NCBI GenBank assembly: GCA_941918925.1
Contig: OW799233.1
Coordinates: forward strand, 7,370,001 to 7,434,000
Reading direction: 5' to 3'
Length of the DNA: 64,000 nt
Source of the DNA: Phyto melanocephala
Taxonomy: Eukaryota > Arthropoda > Insecta > Diptera > Rhinophoridae
Position numbers and translations under genes: made by a program. The notes beneath the pieces are model-generated. The model had not been told where the DNA came from and made no database searches. It saw nothing but the letters and a program-made list of their open reading frames with translations. Positions 1-12,019 of this stretch are shown here, piece by piece. How positions within the stretch are numbered: the stretch's first letter is position 1; every line of letters begins with the position of its first letter.

Positions 1-155
1 CAGACGGACAGACGGACGGACATAGCGTCATCAAATCAAACCCTGATTCAGAAAATATATACTTTATGGGGTCTAAAATGGATATTTCGATGTGTTACAA
101 ACGGAATGACAAAATGAATATACCCCCACCATTTTTTTGGTGGCGGGTATAAAAA
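1..155 (+). repeat. Family A dispersed repeat, 3' end
   Basis: The window opens inside a repeat. Visible parts are a short CAGACGGA-type minisatellite (1-24), a conserved block containing ATATACTTTATGGGGTC, and a terminal hairpin made of TATACCC and GGGTATA followed by A residues. The same end structure recurs in about a dozen places in this window. This copy is a variant with a longer loop (gtggcgggtata). No coding capacity is seen. Confidence 0.75.
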
Positions 156-169
156 TGTACCTACTTTAA

Positions 170-525
170 CCTCTTATTATTGGTATTAAATGAAAGGGCT
201 AGACTAGTAGAATACAGTTGAATCCAAGATAGCGTACGAAATAAAATAGCGGATATGTGTGTCAAAAATAGTTATTACGGCTTTGCCACCTTAACCCCCA
301 CAGTATTGGTATCAAATAAAATGGTTTGACCAGTAGCATACAGTAAACTATGAAAAAGTTAAAATAAAGATGGCACCTTAAACAAAATGACGGCTAATTT
401 TTTCTCAATCCCATCAATATGGGTATTAAATGAAAGTGGAATAAAGCTTACTGTGTAAAAATATAAAATCAAAGATAGTGTCGGGAATAATTAAATATAA
501 TAATAAATTTTGAATCTAAGCTACG
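170..525 (+). repeat. Diverged ~120-bp tandem units (family B)
   Basis: Three related units each carry a 'tattggtattaaatgaaag'-like phrase, then 'gaccagtagaatacagt', then 'aagatggc'. The units are diverged. Related units occur at about 3580-3860 and, in reverse orientation, at about 32560-32900, so this block travels with the larger family A repeats. Confidence 0.55.
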
Positions 526-631
526 GTAGGGTCACTATACCTTTGAACATGAAAGTAAAAGGTTTTATCAGATTTCGTACGGCCGAATTTAGCATTTTCA
601 CTTGTTTAATCTCACTACTGTGCATACCCTA

Positions 632-800
632 GCACTAGTGGGCGGGGCTACGCCCATAAAAAATAAGTTATAATTTTTAGCTACTTGCACTAAATCGATT
701 TTTCTGAAACTTTGCACATATTGATCTGTCATGACTATACAGTTTCGTGATTAGAAAAGTGGGCAGTGCCACGCCCATAAAATAGGTATCATGTTTTTTT
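632..800 (+). repeat. Family C repeat (gtgggcggggc block)
   Basis: Two copies of a phrase of the form 'gtgggc..g.gccacgcccataaa' bracket the phrase 'cttgcacta..cgatttttctgaaactttgcac'. The same arrangement occurs at about 21600-21740, which identifies a dispersed repeat. No coding potential is seen. Confidence 0.55.
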
Positions 801-2667
801 TATAAAACATCTTGAACACCACTAATAATGGAATTTACTTACACATGAGTTCTTAGAAAATTTTCTATATACTATTTCAACTATTGGGTTTTTATTATTA
901 ACATGAAATCTCAATAATTTCCTATATAAATAAAACAATGTTTTATTTTTTAAATTGTTCTTGATGTTTTTATTTAAAAACTTTTAATAAAAACATAAAA
1001 CCTATAACGTAGTTCTTTCTTATTTTGCGATGTAACATTTATTTAATAAAAATACATATTTTCTCGTTGTCTTTTAAAAGTAGTTTAATACTTTTGGTTT
1101 TTCTACTCAGAATTCAGTTTAAGGAATCCTTTACATTCGCTTAATATCTTTAATTTCAGTAAATAATGCTTCTAAAAATATAAAATACGTATATTTTATA
1201 TAAATAGCATGAATGCATGTGAAAATAGCGGTTTCAAATATCTTTTAAAAAATTTTATATTTTACACCATAACCAAACACACAAATACCACACCATTCTA
1301 TTTAGTACATGCTAATAAACAGTAGCAACTTAACAGTTTAACTTTACATACAATGAACAAAATAAATTGTATAGATTTTGTGTGTAAGTTTGTTTTGTTT
1401 GCTGTTTGCTTTTACAGACACCCCCTTCTTTCCCCATAACAAGCTGGCACCCTTTAAGAAACCACAAAGAATTGTACAAAACAAAGAAATTTAAGAACTA
1501 AGAAGCATCAAAAACAATAACAACAACGACGACAAAAAAGGTGTTTCTTTTTATTATATCAACAAGAATTCCTAACAATGCAACAGAATATGCAACAACG
1601 ACAATAACAACATTGACTGCAACATGAACAGGAGTAGCAGCAGCATCATCATCATTATCGTCATCATAAGCATTAATGCTACAATGAGCAATATTAGCAT
1701 CGTCACCATCACCGCTTAACTACTATATATATGCACAAAATGTTGTTGTTATTGTCTGTTTGTTGTTGTTGTTGTTGTAGCTGCAGTGCTAATTGTAAAA
1801 GAAAAACGAGGAAATTAATGTGCTGTTGCAAATAACAAATTATTGCACACTTATTTTGTTTCCAGCAACATCAACTCTGCAGCGTTTTATTTTATTTTAT
1901 TTTTTTTGCGAAAAACAACAACAGCAGCAGTTGAATGTTGAACAAGTTCTTCTTGTGTTACTGTTGTTACATTCTAAGAATCCTTTTTTTGTTTGTAAAA
2001 AAAAATATCTTAATTCTTTTTTTATTTGTTTGGGTTTTCTTTTTGTGGCTCAACGAGACAATCAGTTTTAATACTGACGCCGTCTCGTCGCCTTTTATTT
2101 GTTTTGTTGTCTCTTTAGCTACAACCATAACAACAATAACTGGCAGCAGCATCAACAGGAAAAGGAAAAATATTACATCCGTGCTTCCATATTGTTTTGT
2201 TAGTTTTCATCATGGATCAACACTGCTAAAACCAAAAATCACTATTTCTTCTAAATTCAAATGCAACAAGCTGCGGCCACAGCAGTCTCATAGCTTCGTC
2301 TCCTTTTATTTGTTACTTTTTCGCTTTTAACTTATCCCAAGGAACTACAAATAATTTTTTTTTTCTTCATATGATATTTAAAATTTACAAGCGCCTTTAA
2401 GAATTCAAAATGTGCTGATTTTTTTATTTTATTTTTTTTTTGTTTTTTAAATCATGTCTACAGATTGTTTACTGCTTCAACATTACCAAAATTTTGCAAA
2501 GATTTTCTTCAAATTTTCACTGCTTAAGGAAAATATTTGACAAAAATAAACATTTAATTTTTTTTTAAATGAAACAAATTCCAATATCAATTCATTGTAA
2601 CAATGTATGTATTGATGTATAGTTTAAAGAAAATCATATAAAATAAAAAAAAAAATAAGATAACAAG
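801..2667. other. Non-coding stretch with trinucleotide-rich segment
   Basis: No gene can be supported here. Bases 1500-2330 differ from the surroundings: they are rich in CAA, CAG, CAT and TTG triplets and less AT-rich, which resembles a fly UTR or first non-coding exon. Short open frames inside are low-complexity translations of these triplets. A gene outside the window could own this segment, but nothing here proves it. Confidence 0.4.
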
Positions 2668-3885
2668 TAAGAGTGCTATATTCGGCCGTGCCGAATCTTA
2701 TATACCCTTCACAACGTGTAGTCATGCAATAACAATTGCTTGTATCACCATTCATCTCATATGAAATACGTACATACATATACAAAACATCCCATTGCAG
2801 AATTATAAATTGAGTTTACGCATGTTTCCAAAAAAAAAAAAATTAAAAAAAAATAAAAAAAAAATAATAAAAATATAAATAATATATAAAATAAAAATAT
2901 AAAATAAAAAATTTTTTTTTCTCAGCCGGGACTCGACGCCACGTTTCAAAATAAAATTTTAATTTAAAGTAAAGAAACAATTTGCTTTTTTGTTTGTGCT
3001 CTCCGGGCCTTTTTATGTTTGTTGTAGGGATGTTGTCACCTGATATGAATTTACCTTAGTCAAAAGTTATCCTGCCTAGAAATTTTTTTAATCAAATTTT
3101 TTATTGCTCAACTGCACAATGCCAGTACGCAAAAGTCATCACCCTATCGGTAAATGTTATAATTTTTTGGTCAATTTTAGTTCTGCTTTGACATTTGTGA
3201 AGTAAACAGATATAAAATACACGTCAATAAGACATGCAAAATCTATGTATACATACAATAACACTATCTACGAGCTCCTAAATTATTCTTGGACATGCTA
3301 AAAGCACCAGAATACAAGCCGTAGTCTTGGCAATTACTGCCGAGAAATCTGACAAATCGGTTTGAAACTAAATGAGATATAAATCCAAAAATACAAATGC
3401 TTCGGTGTTTTCCCCAAAACTTACAAGCAAAAATCGATATTTATCAGCTTTGGATATCAGAGAGAATCGATAAGGGTATCAAAAGAAAGAGAAAAATTTA
3501 AATCCAAAATGGCCGCCACTACAAAATGGCGCACAATTAATTTATATATGGGTCCAATTTAGTAATTCAAAATGTATACCCACTTCAACCCCTTCAATAT
3601 TGTAATCACACAAAAGAACTTGACCAGTAGAATACAGTAAACAATGAAATAGTTAAAATCAAAGATGGCGTCCGATATGAAATGACGAATAAGTTTTTTT
3701 CTCAACCCATCAATACGAGTATCATATGAAAGAGCTTGACTACTAGAAAACAGTTAACTATGTAAAATTTCAAAAACTAAGATGGCGTCGGAATTAATAA
3801 AGCAAAATGGCGTATAACATTAAATCTAAGCTAAGCAACGATGTGGTCACTATACCCATATACATAATGGTGGAGGGTATTATCA
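2668..3885 (+). repeat. Family A repeat with family B internal units
   Basis: The 5' end carries the family hairpin TTCGGC-CGT-GCCGAA followed by TTATATACCC. Poly-A/T tracts, a 'ctcagccgggactcgacgcc' block and ~120-bp units (about 3580-3860) follow. The far end reads 'ggtggagggtatta', a variant of the family 3' end. Confidence 0.6.
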
Positions 3886-6800
3886 AATTCAGATTATTAC
3901 ATTATAAGTATTTTTTAAATTAAATGTATTGAACACTTTGTTCTCTTTGGTATCACTTCTAACTACAAATTACGAATATTATTAATAAAGCATTATTCCG
4001 ATACTTCTGTATAAGCTACAAAGATCTAAAAGTACAAACTTTCACATTAATCTATAAACAGAGTTAAATAGCAAAGGAATAGAAATGTTTTTTTATATTT
4101 CTCAAAAATGCTCTTAAAATATTTAATATTTTTTCTTAATATTTTATTCTAATCAAACACTCTAATTCTAAAGTCTTTTTCAAACACCTGTTTTGTCGTA
4201 AATTGTTATCGTTTTTTTAAGGTAAAAAAAATGGGCAAAGTTTTAAGTTTGAAATAAAAATATCGATTCCTTGCTTTTAAAACGAAGATACTAAATGTAG
4301 TCTTTAATAGATTTAAAAACTGTGTTTCGGCTGCAGTTAAAACAAAACCACTTTAACCTTTTAGTACATATGTATGTATGTAAGTATGTAAGTATGTTTG
4401 TAAAAGGAATATGTATTTAATTCATGATGACATCGATGACTCATTCAGTTAAACAGCCATACCAGCGTCACTATAATTAGAATGCTTATAAAACTATTAT
4501 CTAAATGCTATAAATAAATTTAGTAGTAGCTAAGAAAATAGATCATGCTTAGGGAAGTAACCTCTTAATATCTTTAATTTATTCTCCAAACAATGACTAA
4601 TACATTTGGTTAAGATTTAAATTATAACTTTTTTTTTTCATCCACTAATATACTAAGCAGACAAATCATTGCTGGATTCAATCGACTATTATTTTATTGT
4701 TAATGTTGTAACAATTGATAGAATTGATAATAATTTGTTTAATGGAATTAATATTGCAATATTATTTAATCGATTATTTTTTCCTACTTCCACATTTAAA
4801 ACACCTTTAAAGCCACATGTGCTACATGATGGGTTACGTGTATCTGTGCCTGTTGTACATGATGTTTTACAAGCAGTTTTATTAAGAAGAGTTGATCCTG
4901 TAAAACTAAAAACAAAAACGAGGAGAACACATCTTAAAGATGTGTCTTTTGCACTTCCACTAAACATTGTTTATCGATCTTTAGAGAACAGCAGGATGCC
5001 AGTCGCAATCGCACACAATATTTGTTTATGCACAAAGTACAAACGAGTGCCTACAAATGTACAATTGTATGTGTGTGTGTGTGTACGTACTATCTGTCAT
5101 ACACTCATTGAATGTAAAGGGTTTGTCCAGTTTCGGGGCAAAATGTAATCGTAACATTATAATGATTAGTGCGTGTTAGATTTCACACAGATGCAGCAAC
5201 AAGTAATGATAATACAGGAGACGAATGCAATGATCACGAGCTTTCAATAAGAGGTGGTTAACAGATGTTTGAAAGGTTAAACGCTAATTTAAGAAAAATT
5301 TTTTTATTACAAAAATATTTTTTATTAAAAAATTTATATTGTTTTTGCAATGCCTCAAATAAAATATTTTTTTTTAATTTTCGCAGAATTCTTTTAAATA
5401 TTAAAAAAATAAAGAATTTTATTAAATTTTTATTTACAAAAATGACTTTTCATTCCGTCATGGGGGCATGGATCTGAGAGCTCCACTTTGTATTGGCACT
5501 GTATTGCATAGTTCCGCTTAAATTTGGGCGACAGCTAAACTCTATCTTTTATCAAAAAAATTTCAGCAGATATCTTCTAAATAAGTAAAAAAAATTTTGT
5601 TAATAGTTTTATAAAAAAATATCATTAATTTTTTTGTTCATTTAAAATATTCTTGTTTATAGAAAATTTTCAATTTTTACCAAAACATTTCTTTAAGAAA
5701 TCATACCTTTAAACGCTTTTCTAGTAAAAGGAAGAGTAAACTAGAGGGGCACCGCCAGCTATCATCGCCATTATCATCACCATCCCATTCATTTGAAGTG
5801 TGACTCTGTGCGCAATGAAAATTAATTGAAATTACAACAGTTTTAATGTTTATTAATCACGAATAAGAAGTTAAAAGATTTAAATGGCAGAGTCCTGGTG
5901 CTTAAATTGTATTTAAAAAGTTAAGAGCATTTAAGTTAAAAATCTCTAATCGTATTTAAGAAAAAAAAACACAAGCACACACACACACACACATTTTACA
6001 GCTCATTAGAGGAAAATTTTAATTTCTTCAACAATATGGTTTCTATGATGCAATTCTTGCGATTTTTTTTACTTATTTTTAGTGTATCTGCCTAATATTA
6101 ACAACAACAATGATATGCGTATGTTGTGTATTTGTTGTCAGACGACCCCATAGATCATTAGAGCATTAATACAGTTTGTAATGCTTTTCAGATTGCTGAT
6201 GTTGGCTGTTTTTTTTTTTTTTCTTTCTTTCGCGTATGGGTTACAAATTTTCTAGTAGTAAATACTTGTACTTTGCTGTAAGAGTTTGTATGTTTTTTTT
6301 TTTTTAGTATTTAACTTATGTTTAAATGTCTCTATATCGATGACATCGACGTGGGCTTTTACTTGTAACTTGCCGGTGGCATAAATCAATCGGTCTCTTT
6401 AAATGTTTTTTAGTTTTTTTTTTCACTGACATTTTGCAAATATTTTTGTGTGTATGATAGAGTGTCGTTTAATATGCAGACACTTTACGTGTACGAATGA
6501 CACCGTTAAATTATGTGTATTTTTTTAACAAATCAACGACAACTTATTCCCAACGTACAATTGTTTTTCGAATTTTTGTTTTTTCTTCCACAGCAGTTAG
6601 CAAAGAACATTTAAAAAATGCGATTGAATTGTCAATACCTTGCAGCTATATTTGGCTTTGTTTAAGTTTATGTTAATAAATTAATAAATAAATAATGTGC
6701 ACTCATAAAAATGTTACAACAACAACAACAAAATCACAAATCTTGAAATATTTTGAAATTTATTTATTTCTTTTTTTATTATGCACAGTGATTCCTTTTG

Positions 6801-7104
6801 AAGAAAAAATGGTAATAAATAGGTTACTTCTAAACCAAATGAAACAAACTGCTACTCGCAGAGGACAAAATCTTTTAAATTTTTGCATTTGGAGATTGTA
6901 TTAACACAGGTCAGCTCCACAATTCGTCAAAGACAATTACCTCGGACTGTAAGCACTTTTCGAGCCTTGTAACTTTTAGAAACGTGAACCGATTTCAATA
7001 ATTTTTGCTCATGGTAATTTTCGAATTTGCATGTGTAAACAAAAAAGCAATTGACAAGAGATTCGACTATTTCGAAGAATTTTCCGCTAATAATACGTAT
7101 ACAA
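3886..7104. other. AT-rich intergenic DNA, no supported gene
   Basis: Mostly AT-rich single-copy-looking DNA. Simple repeats include (GTAT)n near 4371-4400, (GT)n near 5069-5085 and (CA)n near 5970-5992. Apart from the weak minus-strand frame at 4689-4967, open frames are short and of biased composition. Confidence 0.5.
4689..4967 (-). CDS. Possible small Cys-containing secreted peptide (weak)
   Basis: A 92-codon open frame begins with a moderately hydrophobic N-terminal stretch (CVLLVFVFSF at residues 13-22). A compact cysteine segment of spacing C-x3-C-x12-C-x2-C follows, then a second hydrophobic tail. Base composition over 4790-5000 is less AT-rich than the flanks, which drew attention. 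I do not recognise the sequence. There is no supporting promoter, homologous family or second exon, and the complementary strand is also open over most of the stretch. It may be a chance frame. Confidence 0.15.
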   Translation of the reverse strand: MFSGSAKDTSLRCVLLVFVFSFTGSTLLNKTACKTSCTTGTDTRNPSCSTCGFKGVLNVEVGKNNRLNNIAILIPLNKLLSILSIVTTLTIK

Positions 7105-7322
7105 GGTCATTTTTATATACCCGCCGCCAAAAAAATGGTGGGGGTATATTCATTTTGTCATTCTGTTTGTAACACATCGAAATATCAATTTAAGACCCCA
7201 TAATTTAATTTTATGACGATCTAGCCATGTCCGTCCGTCCGTGAAAGCACGTAGAGGTTGGACCGAGAAAGCTAGGAGGCTTAAATTTTGCCACAATATT
7301 TCTTATACAAAAGGTTTGTTTG
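7105..7322 (-). repeat. Family A repeat, reverse orientation, split by a LINE
   Basis: Begins with the reverse complement of the family 3' hairpin (ttttatatacccgccgcc, then gtgggggtata) and continues through the 'ttatggggtct' block and the 'gtccgtccgtccg' minisatellite. It is interrupted at 7322 by the LINE and its target duplication, and resumes at 10555. Confidence 0.7.
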
Positions 7323-7335
7323 GTATTGAAAATGG
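7323..7335. repeat. 13-bp target site duplication, left copy
   Basis: GTATTGAAAATGG at 7323-7335 is repeated exactly at 10542-10554, immediately after the A-rich tail of the LINE. An exact 13-bp direct repeat around an element with a poly-A end is the signature of target-primed reverse transcription. Confidence 0.9.
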
Positions 7336-7634
7336 CCACAGCCAGAATGAAGGTGCCACAAAGGAATTATATGATGAACTTCAACGTCAATGAAGTTAAT
7401 TTTCCACAACTGCCCGGTAAGGAGCATCAAAATTATCCACGTGACTCTGGTGCCAAAAATATACTGTACTCAGATGTAACAAGAAGTAAAAATCTTGTGA
7501 ACAGAAATGAAGATGATATTTCCAATGAGAAATTAATGGAAATATTTTTTGATGCTGTCGATGCACTTCAAAGATGCCAAAATAAGTACGACAAGCTGCG
7601 AGTGCTGGGAATGATGCTTCAACATGCCATATAA
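7332..7634 (+). pseudogene. LINE ORF1 C-terminal remnant
   Basis: An open frame of about 100 codons matches the kind of sequence found at the end of Jockey-clade ORF1: an acidic, Asn-rich linker ending in a Leu/Met-rich helix. The RNA-binding CCHC knuckles expected upstream are absent, so only the tail survives. The first in-frame ATG (7332) lies inside the host-derived target duplication, so it is not an original element start. The stop codon overlaps the ORF2 start by 11 nt (7624-7634), an arrangement typical of coupled LINE frames. Confidence 0.75.
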
Positions 7635-10541
7635 ATCAACAGTAAGTCACAATGTTCATGTTATGCACTGGAATGCTCAAGGCATAACGACTGAGTCAGC
7701 AGCTTCACAGCTGGAAAAATTTTTATACGACAAGGAAGTTGATATTCTCCTTGTCAATGAGACATTTTTAAAACCCCACCATAAATTTAAACTTGGGGGC
7801 TACAAAATTTATAGAGAGGATAGACCAACACATGGCGGAGGTGTACTCATCGCGATAAAATATGATGTTGAACACGAAATATTACCAACTATAAATACGC
7901 GTGTGGCTGAAAATATTTCGGTACGAGTAGTAATAAATAGGCGCCCTGTGATTTTTACATCTGCGTACAATCCGGCTCACACTATAAATTTTAAAACTGA
8001 TATGGATGCCTTAACTAAACGTTCAAATGTCTTCTTCTTATTCGGTGATTTAAACGCTCAACATACTCACTGGAATTGCTTTTCAAATAATAATGCTGGT
8101 AATGAGCTTTATAGCCATTGCCTTCAATCAAGCTACTATATTTATTACCCAAATGCATTTACTCGTTTTGGACAAAATATTAATCCAGTACAGCCGTCTA
8201 CAGTAGACATCCTTTTAACTAACTCTTGTCTTCCTTTTTCAACCTTGGAAACACATCCAAATATTCTGCAGTCGGACCATGTACCAATATCTTGCGTCAT
8301 TTATGGAGAGGTACATAATAGCATTTTGTTGGTACCCCTATATAATCGAGCCGATTGGTTATCAATAAAAAACTGGGTGGAGAATGAAATTATAGTACAA
8401 GATATAAATCAAAATATTACAAACACAGGTAATCTAGATGTATCATTAAGTAAACTAATATATATTGTAAAAGAAGCTACCAATAGAATACCAGTTGGTC
8501 ATAGAAACCCCTGGCAACGGCAAATTTCAGAAATTAGCAAAATGCTAATTGCTCAGAGAAACAAATATAGACGTAAATTCCAAAGATGTAGGGATTTTAA
8601 TTTTAAAATGCATTTATATTGTATCTTGAAACAGCTAAATAGGCTTATTGACTTTCACCTGAATAAAGACAGGAATGAGTCTTGGTCGAAATTCATTTCA
8701 AATCTGCCTACCGGTTCCAAAAAGTTTTGGAAATTAACTAAAACTTTAAAAGGCAAGAATCCTACATATTCTAAACTTCATGTAGATGGATCAATTCTGA
8801 ATTCTGACGTCGAAAAGTCAAATGCAATAGCTGACGTATTTGCTAGTTCACATACTATTACTATTAACAATCCATCACCCATGGACTCGGTTGTATCAAG
8901 ATGCATTAATGACCTTAATCAAACTCTTACCGACAATACAAGTATTAAACATACAAATTTGTCTGAAGTCAAATCATTTGTCCATTTGCTGAAAAATAAT
9001 AAAGCTCCTGGCTTAGATGGGATTAACAGTATAATACTTAAAAATATGCCCGACTCCTTTTTTGAAATTTTAAGTAAATTATTTAACTTCTGCCTGAGCA
9101 ATGGGTACTTCCCACACGTTTTTAAAATGGCTAAGGTAATTCCAATCCACAAATCTGGAAAGGATCCTAAATTGCCCTCCAGCTATAGGCCAATAAGTAT
9201 TCTTAGCCTATTGGATAAGGTGTTCGAGAAAATTATTCACTCCAGAATTTTAGATTTTTAAAATTGCAATAATATCATAAATAAAGAACAATTTGGTTTT
9301 CGAAAAGAGCACTCCACTGTACATCAACTTAAGAGAGTTGTTAACTTTCTTGAATGTAATAAAAGTAATCGAAAAAGTACTGGAGTCGTTTTTCTTGATA
9401 TCGAAAAAGCTTTTGACTCAATCTGGCATGATGGACTAGTGTATAAATTAAATACGTTAAATTTTCCAATTTACCTTCAAAAACTTATCAAAAGCTTTTT
9501 AGATAAACGTACGTTTGTTGTATCTGTCAATAACAAATTTTCTAGTGAAAGGCAAATACCTGCGGGCTTGCCGCAAGGATCAGTATTATCCCCTACACTA
9601 TACTCGATATATACATCTGATGTTACTCTAAGAAGAGACCATGATGCAGCTTTTTACGCGGATGACAGCGCCTTTATTTGTTGCGGTAAAGTCTCGAATG
9701 CGATTATTAGAAAAATGGAAAATAATCTTAAATTAATTCGTAAATACTATGACAAATGGAAAATAAAAGTCAATGACGATAAAACTCAGGCAATTATATT
9801 TCAATTCAACAAATCGCGAAAACGCTTTCCTACTAGATATTTATCGTCTAGGGGAACAATTATCCCATTGAAGGACGAAATTAAATATCTAGGAGTAATC
9901 CTTGACAGAAAACTTTTATTCAAACAGCATGTTAATTACATTTGCGAGAAGGCAATTAATTGTAGTCGTGCCTTATACCCCTTAATTGGCCGAAGATCAA
10001 ATCTTAATATAAAGAACAAAGTTCTTATTTACAAAATGTGTATTCGACCGATTATGACCTATGGTTGTCAAATCTGGTCCCAAAAGGCTGCTAAAACGCA
10101 TACAAAAAAATTGCAAATCATTCAAAATAAAAACTTGAAAATAATACACAATCTACCTTTTAGATATCCAACTTATCTTCTACACAGAAACTTTGACTTC
10201 AAAATGTTTAATTCATTGACAAGTGAACTGACGCTGTCATTTAATGAAAAATGCAGAAGGTCAAATTTTGAAATAATAAGAAATTTGCTGAACAACCACT
10301 GAGGGTCTTTTGTTTAAAAGACACATTTCAGTGATTGTTTTAAAATCTCTTATAACTTCTAAGTTGATGCGAGGTTTTTTATGAACAACTTTTCCTTAAA
10401 TCTGTGATATTAGTAGTTTCTTTATTTTATTAATAAGATGTTAATTGTTGTAATATTATATGTAAATTCTCATAACTCTGTTAATGATATTGATAAAATG
10501 AATAAGTTTTTAATAAAGGATAATAATAATAAAAAAAAAAA
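7336..10541 (+). mobile_element. Jockey-clade non-LTR retrotransposon (LINE), 5'-truncated
   Basis: A 3.2-kb LINE copy containing the tail of ORF1, a nearly complete ORF2 (endonuclease plus reverse transcriptase), a ~220-bp 3' UTR and a TAA-repeat/poly-A tail at about 10522-10541. The 13-bp duplications give exact ends. The element lies in the same orientation as the window and has split a family A repeat that is on the other strand. The 5' end lies inside ORF1, so no promoter or full gag-like protein remains. Clade assignment rests on ORF2 organisation (APE endonuclease plus RT, no RNase H seen) and motif style; Jockey-like is likely, the exact family is not known. Confidence 0.9.
7624..10302 (+). 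pseudogene. LINE ORF2: APE endonuclease + reverse transcriptase, one internal stop
   Basis: The frame spans 893 codons with one in-frame TAA at 9259-9261. No frameshift is seen, because the halves 7624-9261 and 9262-10302 share a frame. Endonuclease motifs in order are WNAQGI (about residue 16), LLVNETF (about 42), GGGVLIA, FGDLNAQH and SDHVPI (about 220). RT motifs are the NKAPGLDGI and SSYRPISIL blocks before the stop, then EQFGF, DIEKAFDS, GLPQGSVLSP and the catalytic YADD box (9655-9666). The C-terminal region is rich in Lys, Cys and His. The copy is disabled at least by the nonsense codon and the lost 5' end. It would have nicked DNA and reverse-transcribed its own RNA. Confidence 0.9.
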
Positions 10542-10554
10542 GTATTGAAAATGG
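10542..10554. repeat. 13-bp target site duplication, right copy
   Basis: Exact repeat of 7323-7335. It directly follows the LINE poly-A tail and is followed by the resumed host repeat. Confidence 0.9.
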
Positions 10555-11225
10555 GCTAAATCGGAATATTAGGGAGAGAGTTAAAGCTCGTAATGCAAGA
10601 GTAGGTCATCATCCAACATTGAACAAAAAGCAATTGTGTCCAAACGCATTAACGTAGAGCCATGAAATTTCGAATGAGCAAAAAAAAATATTTTTCACTT
10701 AAATTAATTGCTTAAATCTATGCATTAGGAAAGAAGTTAAGATCAAAATGTACGAAAATTTATACCGCACAGTGTATTTTTCGGTATATTCAAAATTTAA
10801 ACCTAATAAATTTGACAAATTATATGTCTGATTCTGAAATTTAGCAAACATTGCTTTTCAGTCAAAGGCTTTGTATTAACGGAAAATAAATGTGACACGC
10901 CCACTTTAACGCCTACCTTCCATATAACGTTTTATCTTAAATTCATATAATTTCTCTATTGACAAACTTTTTGGAATAATAAAGGACTATATTGAAATGT
11001 CTAAGTTGTATTTATTAGCAGTAACTATATTAACACGCCTTCTTTAACGCCCACTTTCATTGAAAGACTCAATTTACGAAAATATCGAAGTGATACATAT
11101 TTTAGATTATTCCATAGCGATTACTGTTTATAACAAAATAATAAATTTTATGCTATTAAAGTACATTAAATTGGTGGTGGGTATAAAAAATTCGACATAG
11201 CCGAATATAGTGCTCTTACTATACA
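10555..11225 (-). repeat. Family A repeat, second part after LINE insertion
   Basis: Continues the repeat broken at 7322. It contains 'cacgcccactttaacgcc' phrases and ends with 'gggtataaaaaattcgacatagccgaatatagtgctctta', the reverse complement of a family 5' end with a mutated hairpin stem. With 7105-7322 it makes one reverse-strand copy of about 890 bp. Confidence 0.65.
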
Positions 11226-11640
11226 TTTTAAATTGTAAATGTTTTAATCATATTTTCCAACAAGTTTCTTGGCCTTTAAAATTCTGCCCAAAGTATTTAT
11301 GTTCAATTTATAAACAAACAAAACATTTTTATTTTTAGGCTATTTTTATCTTTTGTCTCTAACTCAAAATATAAAGGGCTTTAGTCCTCTGTTACAAGTC
11401 GCAGTTTATTTAACGCAATTCGGACCTGTAGCTTAAAAGTTACATATTTATTACAATATTTTCAGCAACAATAAATCTTGGTTTTCTGTATAATATTATT
11501 TTTGTGAGTGTAATTCTAAATATTTAGTTTTTTTTTGTACACAAAATAATTCAAATTTTTTTGTTTGTAAATTTTTTTGTAAATTTTTTTTTTTTTTTTA
11601 TTTACTTAATTATTCGGGATATGCTCCCAACTAATTTCTC

Positions 11641-11728
11641 AATATTTTATTTGGTTGTTGACGATCTAGTATAAGCACCAGTGAAATGCATATAGACCAG
11701 CTTAAACCCAACAACCAAATAAAATATT
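11641..11728. repeat. Perfect 20-bp inverted repeat (hairpin)
   Basis: Arms 11641-11660 and 11709-11728 are exact reverse complements over 20 bp with a 48-bp loop. The arm core is TTTGGTTGTTG / CAACAACCAAA. It may be a small foldback element; no target duplication was identified. Confidence 0.7.
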
Positions 11729-12019
11729 TTTATTTTATTAAGATTTGACGAATATTTCATAGATAATTTTTTTTTTTTTAACTGGCTCAAGTTAATTTTT
11801 TTAAATTTCCATTCCACTCGGCTGGTGTCGGGATAAAAACTTACTTTTCCATGTTTATTTTTCATTATCACAAATAGGAAAATTTAATTTTTTCATATAA
11901 AAATGAGAAATTTTCAAATTGATTCTTCAAGCTCGAGGTCTTTATAAATATAAATTTATAAATAATAAATATAAATATAAATAAATATAAATTTTATATA
12001 ATTTTAGAAAATTATATAA

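Noticed and set aside
1820..2330. Overlapping open frames with hydrophobic Phe/Leu-rich translations
   Set aside because: They arise from T-rich and CAA/TTG triplet sequence, lack a coherent protein and overlap one another in several frames.
4669..5148. 159-codon plus-strand frame
   Set aside because: No recognisable motif, and its second half runs into a (GT)n tract. The opposite strand is open over the same stretch, so coding cannot be claimed for either strand with confidence.
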